DNA of 6,246 nucleotides, taken from the NCBI GenBank assembly GCA_051653685.1, contig JBOFWQ010000063.1:1-6246 (forward strand), read 5' to 3'. The DNA is from Faucicola sp937889485 (lineage in GTDB: Bacteria > Pseudomonadota > Gammaproteobacteria > Pseudomonadales > Moraxellaceae). The notes beneath the pieces were generated by a model that did not search any database, was not told where the DNA came from, and worked only from the letters and a program-made list of their open reading frames with translations. Position numbers and translations under genes: made by a program. This document shows positions 1-5,586 of the stretch, piece by piece; positions within the stretch are counted from its first letter, which is position 1; each line of letters starts with the position of its first letter.

Positions 1-385
1 TCTGCTCAACATCGGCTTTAATCGGAATCTCTGGCACAAAACTCACGCCACTTATACCCACATTACCTGTGCGTAATTCGCCCCAAGCCAGACTCTCATT
101 GTACGCAACAAAGCTATTTATTTTACAAGCCAAGCCTAAGTCAAATGGCACGTCCGTTGATAAAATATATTGCCACGCATTTTTTAGATTGAGTACTACT
201 TGGATATCATGGGTCGAAATACCGCTCACACTCATACCGTCAATAATCGTTTTTGTTTGCGGAAACGTGGTATTGACGTTTTCCAGTCGTGAAATACTGT
301 GGATGACTTCCACAATATTTTTACGCGCCAAAAATCGATTTTGTTCAAGGGTTAGTTGAAATTTATCAGATAACGCTAATTTCAT
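1..385 (-). CDS. Fic-family protein, N-terminal part (truncated by window edge)
   Basis: Translating the minus strand from an ATG at 385 gives 128 codons open to the left edge. The product resembles the N-terminal region of stand-alone Fic proteins, with blocks such as NTTFPQTKTIIDG (38-50), DIQVVLNLKNAWQYI (60-74) and NESLAWGELRTGNVGISG (96-113). Proteins of this family usually transfer AMP from ATP to a hydroxyl side chain of a target protein. The catalytic HPFxxGNGR loop would lie beyond the left edge, so activity cannot be judged. The early ISRLEN segment (31-36) aligns with the self-inhibitory (S/T)xxxE(G/N) helix, but Ile stands in the Ser/Thr place. The start is supported by AAGGA (391-395, minus strand) five bases upstream. 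The gene follows carA on the same strand after a 53-base gap with no strong terminator, so read-through from carA is possible. The family call is fairly secure; the target is unknown. Confidence 0.8.
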   Translation of the reverse strand, partial: MKLALSDKFQLTLEQNRFLARKNIVEVIHSISRLENVNTTFPQTKTIIDGMSVSGISTHDIQVVLNLKNAWQYILSTDVPFDLGLACKINSFVAYNESLAWGELRTGNVGISGVSFVPEIPIKADVEQ

Positions 386-438
386 GCTATTCCTTAAAGT
401 TGATAAAAAGAGTGATAATGTGGCAAGTCTTCTTGCAT

Positions 439-1629
439 TTATGCCTTCGCTTTCGCCATCAAGTCAGCAAATTTATCAAACAGTGGCGCACAGTCATGCG
501 GGCCAGGGCTGGCTTCTGGGTGACCTTGGAAGCTAAACGCAGGCTTATTGGTCAAGGCAATGCCTTGGTTTGAGCCATCAAATAACGAGCGATGGGTGAC
601 TTTCACATTGTCAGGCAAACTTGCTTCATCCACCGCAAAGCCGTGATTTTGTGACGTAATCATCACCGTGCCGTTCTCGATATCTTGAACAGGGTGGTTA
701 GCGCCGTGGTGACCAAATTTCATTTTTAGGGTTTTTGCCCCGCTTGCCAGTGCCAATAGCTGATGACCTAAGCAAATACCAAACAGCGGAATATCGGTTT
801 GGGTGATGATATGTTTGATGGCATCAATGGCATAAGTACAAGGCTCAGGGTCGCCAGGACCATTAGATAAGAAGATGCCATCTGGGTTGTGTTTTAATAC
901 GTCACTGATGGGCGTTTGTGCAGGCACAACGGTGACATGACAACCACGGTCAACCAGCATCCGCAAAATATTGGTCTTGATGCCAAAATCATACGCCACG
1001 ATATTAAATTGTTGCTTGATATCGGTGCCCAATTCCTTAAAGCGTCCGCAAGTTTGGCTGACTTCTGGATTGACCAACTCCCATGAACCTTGCGTCCATG
1101 TAAAGCCGTTTTGGTCACAGCAAACCTTTGCCAAGTCCATGCCTTTGATACCTGCAAAACCTTTTGCCAATTCAATCGCTTTGGCTTCATCAAGGTTGCC
1201 ATCACTATCTGCGGTCATGATACAGCCGTTTTGTGCGCCTTTTTCACGCAGTAGGCGAGTCAGCTTACGGGTGTCGATATCGGCAATTGCCACGGTGTTG
1301 TGTTTGACTAGGTAATCGTTCAGTGAGATGGATGCGCGAAAATTACTGGTCACCATGGTCAAGTCACGGATAATCAGTCCGTTTGCCCAGACTTTGTGGA
1401 TTTTACCTGACTCGGTGTCTTCATCATTACAGCCTGTGTTGCCAATGTGGGGGTAGGTCAAGGTGACGATTTGCTGCGCGTAGCTTGGGTCGGTCAGGAT
1501 TTCTTGATAGCCCGTCATGGCGGTGTTAAAAACCACCTCACCCACGGTCACGCCACTAGCACCAATACTTTTACCATAAAAAACGGTACCATCTGCCAAT
1601 GCCAAAATCGCTTTATTAAATGTCGTCAC
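439..1629 (-). CDS. carA: Carbamoyl-phosphate synthetase small (glutaminase) subunit
   Basis: CarA hydrolyses glutamine and passes ammonia to CarB, which makes carbamoyl phosphate for pyrimidine and arginine synthesis in the cytoplasm. The product is 396 residues, somewhat longer than the roughly 380 of E. coli CarA. The N-terminal CPSase small-chain domain covers about residues 5-140, with NTAMTGYQEILTDPSY at 35-50. The class I glutamine amidotransferase domain covers about 208-390. It holds the oxyanion-loop region LSNGPGDPEP (254-263), the nucleophile Cys286 in GICLGHQ (284-290), and the His370/Glu372 pair in GHPEASPGP (369-377). These match Cys269, His353 and Glu355 of the E. coli enzyme, so the triad is complete. 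The start codon is GTG at 1629. An in-frame TGA two codons upstream and the absence of another early start fix this choice. carB is not adjacent: a Fic gene lies downstream and a small membrane-protein gene upstream. Confidence 0.97.
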   Translation of the reverse strand: MTTFNKAILALADGTVFYGKSIGASGVTVGEVVFNTAMTGYQEILTDPSYAQQIVTLTYPHIGNTGCNDEDTESGKIHKVWANGLIIRDLTMVTSNFRASISLNDYLVKHNTVAIADIDTRKLTRLLREKGAQNGCIMTADSDGNLDEAKAIELAKGFAGIKGMDLAKVCCDQNGFTWTQGSWELVNPEVSQTCGRFKELGTDIKQQFNIVAYDFGIKTNILRMLVDRGCHVTVVPAQTPISDVLKHNPDGIFLSNGPGDPEPCTYAIDAIKHIITQTDIPLFGICLGHQLLALASGAKTLKMKFGHHGANHPVQDIENGTVMITSQNHGFAVDEASLPDNVKVTHRSLFDGSNQGIALTNKPAFSFQGHPEASPGPHDCAPLFDKFADLMAKAKA

Positions 1630-1633
1630 CTGT

Positions 1634-1640
1634 CACCTCT
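1634..1640 (-). promoter_or_regulatory. Ribosome binding site of carA
   Basis: AGAGGTG on the minus strand contains an AGG core six bases before the GTG codon at 1629. It matters because carA has no ATG near its N-terminus; the first internal Met is at residue 38, inside the conserved domain. The in-frame TGA just upstream (1633-1635) overlaps this site, so GTG is the only reasonable start. Confidence 0.75.
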
Positions 1641-1657
1641 ATTTGCTAGTCTTTGCT

Positions 1658-1663
1658 GTTATA
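1658..1663 (-). promoter_or_regulatory. Candidate -10 element for carA
   Basis: TATAAC on the minus strand matches five of six bases of the sigma-70 -10 consensus. It would place transcription start near 1651, giving a leader of about 20 bases. No good -35 hexamer lies 16-18 bases upstream, only a T-rich run, so this is a weak inference. carA could also be transcribed from further upstream. Confidence 0.3.
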
Positions 1664-1717
1664 CCCAAATTTTGCCCACAAAAAAGCGAGAAAGCATTGA
1701 TCTAAAAGAAAATAGCT

Positions 1718-1744
1718 AACTGGTTTTTTTGATAGTTACCAGTT
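1718..1744. repeat. Inverted repeat upstream of carA
   Basis: Perfect 7-base arms AACTGGT (1718-1724) and ACCAGTT (1738-1744) flank a 13-base spacer containing a T run. It lies about 90 bases upstream of the carA start. Read on the minus strand, the second arm is followed by a moderately T-rich stretch. It could be an operator or a weak leader hairpin. It is short enough to be chance, and no known ArgR or PurR box is recognisable. Confidence 0.3.
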
Positions 1745-1845
1745 TGTGCCATTAACTTTGTCATGCCTACTCGCTTGGATATAGATTTTGCGTATTCTAA
1801 CAGAACCAAACCAAAAAAGGTAGTAAAAAATCACCCAATCATGCG

Positions 1846-2085
1846 TCATCCGCCCAAAAAACGCAGCTCAGGCACAAACACGCCCACCACAAACCAAACC
1901 GTTTGGGCAAGCCAAATAATCAGCACATACAACCGAATTTGCTCGGCATGCCAATCAAGTGCAAACCAACCGACCACAAAAAAAGATAACCAACCTTCGA
2001 TTTTTTTTGCCCCACCCATTGCCAAAATCCAATAATTGACCCATGACGTACCCAAAAATCCCAATAGCCATAGCAAAGTTGTCAT
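1846..2085 (-). CDS. Small tryptophan-rich membrane protein, function unknown
   Basis: I do not recognise this protein. From the preferred start it has 79 residues, eight of them Trp. It shows a first hydrophobic segment at about 3-23, a short polar hinge GGAKKIEG (24-31), a short hydrophobic stretch 32-43, an acidic/polar turn around DWHAEQ (44-49), and a long hydrophobic segment 51-71. It is therefore probably an inner-membrane protein with two or three spans. The ATG at 2085 is preferred because AAGG (2095-2098, minus strand) lies nine bases upstream. An in-frame ATG at 2112 would add nine polar residues but has no clear ribosome site. A plausible promoter lies upstream at 2150-2177. The protein-like hydrophobic pattern supports this reading over the opposite-strand frame, whose product is Pro/Thr/Asn-rich and looks non-coding. 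The gene lies 216 bases before carA on the same strand. Confidence 0.6.
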   Translation of the reverse strand: MTTLLWLLGFLGTSWVNYWILAMGGAKKIEGWLSFFVVGWFALDWHAEQIRLYVLIIWLAQTVWFVVGVFVPELRFLGG

Positions 2086-2149
2086 CGTGTTGCGCCTTGA
2101 TTGATTAGTCATCTAAAGTTTGTCAAATCTGCCACAAATCACAAGGGGG

Positions 2150-2177
2150 ATTATGTTAAAATAGCTCGACTTGACAA
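2150..2177 (-). promoter_or_regulatory. Candidate sigma-70 promoter for the small membrane protein gene
   Basis: On the minus strand a -35 element TTGTCA (2172-2177) and a -10 element CATAAT (2150-2155) are separated by 16 bases. Each matches five of six consensus positions. Transcription would start near 2143, about 57 bases before the preferred ATG at 2085. The position and direction fit the membrane-protein gene well. Confidence 0.5.
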
Positions 2178-2210
2178 TCAAAAAACGGCAGGCGGTATCA
2201 GCCAAATCAT

Positions 2211-2219
2211 TGCTAGAAT
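2211..2219 (+). promoter_or_regulatory. Candidate extended -10 promoter for ubiH
   Basis: TGCTAGAAT fits the extended -10 pattern TGnTATAAT with one mismatch in the hexamer. No good -35 lies 17 bases upstream, which extended -10 promoters can tolerate. Transcription would start near 2226, giving a leader of roughly 140 bases before ubiH. A second extended -10-like string, TGTTAAAAT, lies at 2154-2162 and is an alternative. Confidence 0.3.
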
Positions 2220-2363
2220 CGCTGCCAAATTCAATGCCTAATTAATGCGCAATGAATAAATGAATAATAGGGGTGACCCATAATTTTTATGCAGGCACTG
2301 CCTAATAGACGTGCCCGAGACCATAAACGCATCATAACCATAGACTGATAACAAGAGCGACGC

Positions 2364-3623
2364 ATGAATACTATCACTTCTCAAACCGTGCTCATCATTG
2401 GCGGTGGCAATGTCGGTTTATCCTTTGCCCTGCTATTAGCCGATCAAGGCATCCAAAGCACGCTATTAGAAAAAACCCCATACCCCACCATCAGCCCCGA
2501 TGATGACCTAGACCGCAAGCAGTTTGATAGCCGCAATATCGCCTTATCACGGCGCACGGTACAGATTTATAATAGCCTAGAGGTGGGGGACAACACCTTA
2601 TGGCATGAACTACAAAGCCATGCCTGCCGTATTGATGAAGTTAACATTAGCGAACAAGACAGCTTTGGCAAAGCTACCCTCAACAAGCACGCCGAAGGAG
2701 TCGAAAGTTTTGGGCAAGTGATGGAAAACGCATGGCTTGGCAAAAAACTGCTCATGACAGTGCAAAATAATCCCTTGATTACACTGATTGATGGGGCAAC
2801 TTTGACAGCCTTGACCCAAACCGACAAAGACGTGACAGTGACGTTTTGTGATGCGACACAACAACCACAGACGCTGACGGCTGATTTACTGGTTGCCTGT
2901 GATGGTCAACACTCGCCTTGCCGTGAGCTATTGGGTATCGGCACGACCACGCACGATTATCAGCAAGTAGGCATCGTGGGCGTGGTGATGACCGACCAAC
3001 CGCACAACCATCAAGCCATTGAACGTTTTAATAAGATGGGTGCAGTGGCGGTGCTGCCACTCACGGACTTTCAAGGCGATGGTCATCAAGCCCAGCAAGG
3101 CTATCGCCGCTCGGTGGTGTGGGTATGCCCCAAAGGAGAAGAGCAGCGCTATCTGGATGATGATGCGTATTTTATCGATACCATTCAGCATGCCTTTGGT
3201 GATTTGGCGGGCAAGTTTGTCAAAGCAGGCAAGCGCGGCGCATACCCACTGGTCAAGGTGCTAGCAAATAGCCAAGTCAAAGGTCGCTGCGTCATCATGG
3301 GCAATGCTGCCCACACCTTGCACCCTGTGGCAGGGCAGGGCTTTAACTTGTGTATGCGCGATGCCGACACCCTTGCCAAGCTGATTGGCAAACAAGTCAT
3401 GCGCGGTCAAGATATTGGCGATGGTGACATGCTAAAAACCTATGCTAAACGCCGCAAAGCTGACCAAAAACGGGTCGAAATCTTTTGTGACACGGTGGTG
3501 TATAGCTTTATGATTCAAAATCCACTGTTAAAAGTTGCCCGTAATGTCGGCTTAATTGCCTTTGATAAAGTCCCGTTTGTCAAACCAATGGTAGCGACCT
3601 TTGCGATGGGGCTAGAAAGTTAA
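2364..3623 (+). CDS. ubiH: Ubiquinone biosynthesis FAD monooxygenase UbiH (2-octaprenyl-6-methoxyphenol hydroxylase)
   Basis: UbiH uses FAD, NAD(P)H and O2 to hydroxylate the ring of the ubiquinone precursor, as part of the membrane-associated Ubi complex. The 419-residue product is close to the usual length of about 390-410. Residues 8-18 form the FAD-binding Rossmann motif with GGGNVG at 13-18, ending in the acidic Glu36. FDSRNIALSRRT (54-65) matches the conserved family segment that carries Arg57. CDGQHSPCR (179-187) is the DG motif. GNAAHTLHPVAGQGFNL (313-329) is the second FAD motif; the GN rather than GD start, followed by TLHP, is typical of UbiH and separates it from UbiI and UbiF. 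Position 330 is Cys, where the family often has Gly. The C-terminal amphipathic tail is usual. The ATG is preceded by a modest AAGAG (2353-2357). Two plus-strand genes follow, ending with a second Ubi hydroxylase. Confidence 0.9.
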   Translation: MNTITSQTVLIIGGGNVGLSFALLLADQGIQSTLLEKTPYPTISPDDDLDRKQFDSRNIALSRRTVQIYNSLEVGDNTLWHELQSHACRIDEVNISEQDSFGKATLNKHAEGVESFGQVMENAWLGKKLLMTVQNNPLITLIDGATLTALTQTDKDVTVTFCDATQQPQTLTADLLVACDGQHSPCRELLGIGTTTHDYQQVGIVGVVMTDQPHNHQAIERFNKMGAVAVLPLTDFQGDGHQAQQGYRRSVVWVCPKGEEQRYLDDDAYFIDTIQHAFGDLAGKFVKAGKRGAYPLVKVLANSQVKGRCVIMGNAAHTLHPVAGQGFNLCMRDADTLAKLIGKQVMRGQDIGDGDMLKTYAKRRKADQKRVEIFCDTVVYSFMIQNPLLKVARNVGLIAFDKVPFVKPMVATFAMGLES

Positions 3624-3644
3624 GTAAATCCAATTGGCATAACT

Positions 3645-3703
3645 ATGCCCAAATATGTGCCCCCAAATATGTGCTCCAATATGTGCCCTACTATGCCCCA
3701 AAA
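3645..3703 (+). repeat. Imperfect short tandem repeat before the adhesin-E-like gene
   Basis: Five successive units begin at 3645, 3655, 3669, 3681 and 3693, each resembling ATGTGCCCCAAAT in full or shortened form. Unit lengths are 10, 14, 12, 12 and 11 bases. The array fills most of the gap between ubiH and the next gene and stops at that gene's ribosome binding site. Replication slippage is the likely origin. The varied unit length argues against a fixed regulatory array. Confidence 0.6.
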
Positions 3704-3714
3704 AGGTGACTAGC

Positions 3715-4140
3715 ATGCATCACAGGTTTTTAAAGTGCTTATTTTTTTTAGGGTGGGTGTTAACACCGCCGATGGCAACTGCCGAAAACTGGCTAATGCT
3801 CAACGCCAATGCTGAGGCGACAGACTATTTTGACACCACATCGGTCAAAAGAATCAGTGATAGCTTGCCCTATATTAGCTACGCTATCAAAACGCAGTAC
3901 CACCAACCCCAAAACATTACTCACCACAAAACCTACACCACCACGATTGCTGAGATAAAAATTGACTGTATGGGTAACCGCTTTGCCCTAGTCAAAGCAG
4001 ATTATTATGATGAGCATCAACAACTTATCGATAGCGACCAGCTCACAAAAGATAATTGGCAAAAAATGACCGCCGATAGCATGATGAATAGTATGCTACG
4101 CGCAGGCTGTTATATGGTGGGCTATCGAAATGAGTTATGA
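3715..4140 (+). CDS. Exported protein resembling the surface-adhesin E family
   Basis: From the ATG at 3715 the product has 141 residues. A basic start MHHR, a hydrophobic core at about 8-18 and an A-T-A site at 21-23 form a probable type I signal peptide, so the mature protein would begin at Glu24. The remainder fits the small Haemophilus surface-adhesin E domain pattern: Trp near the mature N-terminus, a YFDTTSVKR strand (38-46), a central strand ending in IDC (83-85), a following strand with YYD (97-99), a Trp at 115 and a last Cys at 132. Cys85 and Cys132 could form a disulfide in the periplasm. No lipobox is present. The start was chosen because AAGG (3703-3706) sits eight bases upstream and the signal peptide begins there. 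An in-frame ATG at 3655 would add 20 residues made from repeat DNA. The actual role is unknown; the family name does not prove adhesion. Confidence 0.75.
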   Translation: MHHRFLKCLFFLGWVLTPPMATAENWLMLNANAEATDYFDTTSVKRISDSLPYISYAIKTQYHQPQNITHHKTYTTTIAEIKIDCMGNRFALVKADYYDEHQQLIDSDQLTKDNWQKMTADSMMNSMLRAGCYMVGYRNEL

Positions 4141-4267
4141 TAAAAGCGCTGACTTCTATAACATCAATCGCGCGCTCCTTGCCACCCAACACCCTAACCC
4201 TACATGCTTTAAAAATAAACAGTTGATAATAAACTTAATCACCTTCTGATACGTTGGAAACAACACC

Positions 4268-5533
4268 ATGACAACCAAAGATTCAACGCTCATTATTGGC
4301 GGCGGCATTGTTGGCGCAACACTGGCGCTCAAACTTGCCCAAGCGCGCCACCCCGTCACTTTGATTGACGCTCGTCCAAAATTATCGCAAGCGGATTGGG
4401 CAGACAAACTCACCCACCGTGATGCCCGCGTGTATGCCTTAAGCCTTGCCAGTATTGGCTTACTCAAAGACGTTGGCGCATGGCAACGCCTACTCCAAAA
4501 CGGACGCAAAGCCGACTATACCCAAATGCAGGTATGGCAAACCAATGGCGTAGGGGAACTTAACTTTGGCGGCTGGGATAAAGCGCAGGCTAATCCGCCA
4601 TTACTGGGTAGTATGGTCGAACCGTTTATCATTGAAAAGTCGTTATACGATGGTTTTGAAGATGATAGCCTAACCGAATATGGCAAGTCGTATTTGACCC
4701 ATATTGCAGGGCAAAAAGTGACCCACATTGAGTGGCTAGGTGACAATGACGGCTATCGCATCACCCTTGATAATGGTGATACTCACACCGCCAAGCTGCT
4801 GATTGGCGCAGATGGTCGTGGTTCGATGGTTCGCAAGGCGGTAGGCATTCGGCTTGATACACTTGATTATCATCAGACTGCTATTTGCTGCGCGATACAG
4901 ACCGAGCTACCGCACAACGCCACCGCGCGACAAGTGTTTTTGCCCACAGGGCCTTTGGCGTTATTGCCGCTTGCCGATGTCACCGACAGCGACAAAGCTC
5001 TCCCCGAGCATTGGCAATCGGTGGTTTGGACATTGCCCACCAATAGCGCACTTGATTTACTAACCCTATCCCCAAATGCGCTCGCCAAAGCACTTGCCTT
5101 TGCCAGTGGTTATGCGTTGGGTGATATTAGTGCCATTGAATCTATCGCCAGTTTTTCGCTCAATGCCCAACATGCCAAAGCGTACGTCAAACCCAATTTG
5201 GCACTCATTGGCGATGCTGCGCATGGGGTGCATCCGCTGGCAGGGCAGGGGCTAAATTTAGGCATGCTTGATGTCATTGCATTGGCTGATATTTTGCAAA
5301 AAGATTGGCAACGCTCAGGCAGTAAGCTATGGGCAAGTTATGCCACATTACAGCGCTATGAGCGTGCGCGCTACGCCAATAACGCCATGATGATGCACAG
5401 TTTTTCGGGAATTAATTGGCTATTTGGCAATCAATTTCGCCCAATTCAGCAGCTACGCAGCGAAGGGGTGAGCGCGGTGAGTAAAATCAAGCCCTTGATG
5501 CGGTTTTTTAGCCAAAAAGCCAGTGGGGTATAA
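4268..5533 (+). CDS. UbiI/UbiF/VisC-type FAD-dependent hydroxylase of ubiquinone synthesis
   Basis: This second FAD monooxygenase has 421 residues. The Rossmann motif GGGIVG lies at 11-16 with acidic Asp34 closing the unit. HRDARVYALSLASIGLL (50-66) matches the DxRVYALT-type segment of UbiI and UbiF. GADGRGSMVR (180-189) is the DG motif, and GDAAHGVHPLAGQGLNLG (315-332) is the second FAD motif, here starting with the GD typical of UbiI/UbiF rather than the GN of UbiH. It probably hydroxylates another ring position (C5 as UbiI or C6 as UbiF in E. coli). Which one cannot be decided by reading, because these subfamilies are close and some bacteria use one enzyme for several positions. The ATG has only a weak GGAA (4256-4259) upstream. 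The gene lies 127 bases after the adhesin-E-like gene and ends in a strong terminator. Confidence 0.85.
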   Translation: MTTKDSTLIIGGGIVGATLALKLAQARHPVTLIDARPKLSQADWADKLTHRDARVYALSLASIGLLKDVGAWQRLLQNGRKADYTQMQVWQTNGVGELNFGGWDKAQANPPLLGSMVEPFIIEKSLYDGFEDDSLTEYGKSYLTHIAGQKVTHIEWLGDNDGYRITLDNGDTHTAKLLIGADGRGSMVRKAVGIRLDTLDYHQTAICCAIQTELPHNATARQVFLPTGPLALLPLADVTDSDKALPEHWQSVVWTLPTNSALDLLTLSPNALAKALAFASGYALGDISAIESIASFSLNAQHAKAYVKPNLALIGDAAHGVHPLAGQGLNLGMLDVIALADILQKDWQRSGSKLWASYATLQRYERARYANNAMMMHSFSGINWLFGNQFRPIQQLRSEGVSAVSKIKPLMRFFSQKASGV

Positions 5534-5559
5534 AAAATCCTGCCCGTGGCAGGATTTTT
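5533..5559. terminator. Bidirectional intrinsic terminator between convergent genes
   Basis: A perfect 12-base inverted repeat has arms AAAAATCCTGCC (5533-5544) and GGCAGGATTTTT (5548-5559) around the loop CGT. The GC-rich core next to an A run on one side and a T run on the other works in both directions. It can end the plus-strand ubi transcript and the minus-strand OmpA-family transcript, which stops at 5587. Its first base is the last base of the upstream TAA stop codon. Confidence 0.93.
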
Positions 5560-5586
5560 GGTAAGGGCTGGCACGTGCACCACCGA

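Larger units (their letters stand above)
2113..2363. other. Divergent intergenic region between the membrane protein gene and ubiH
   Basis: This stretch separates divergent genes and holds the promoter candidates listed separately. Other visible details are a tandem 8-base repeat ATGAATAA (2252-2259 and 2260-2267), an odd-centred palindrome AGGCACTGCCT (2293-2303), and a 19-codon ORF at 2289-2348 that ends 15 bases before ubiH. No structured RNA or riboswitch is recognisable. The lack of pepP here is a difference from the pepP-ubiH arrangement known in many gamma-proteobacteria. Confidence 0.5.

Noticed and set aside
69..359. Plus-strand open frame of 96 codons
   Set aside because: It lies antisense to the Fic gene, whose minus-strand product has clear family features.
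423..436. GCAAG/CTTGC hairpin between carA and the Fic gene
   Set aside because: The stem is only five bases and no T run follows it directly on the minus strand, so it is too weak to call a terminator.
971..1719. Plus-strand open frames at 971-1315 and 1447-1719
   Set aside because: They are antisense to carA or its upstream region and their products show no domain-like pattern.
1770..1805. Possible ARG box upstream of carA
   Set aside because: TTAGAATA on the minus strand resembles only one half-site; no matching second half is present at the right spacing.
1763..2035. Plus-strand open frame of 90 codons
   Set aside because: It is mostly antisense to the small membrane-protein gene. Its product is rich in Pro, Thr, Asn and Lys, as expected for the complement of a hydrophobic coding strand.
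2293..2303. Palindrome AGGCACTGCCT
   Set aside because: It is short with a one-base centre and no second copy nearby, so it is likely chance.
2567..3400. Minus-strand and alternate-frame open frames inside ubiH
   Set aside because: They overlap a full-length, motif-complete ubiH and look like shadows of it.
4156..5088. Open frames on the minus strand and in another plus frame inside the UbiI/UbiF-like gene
   Set aside because: They overlap a complete flavoprotein gene and have no recognisable features.
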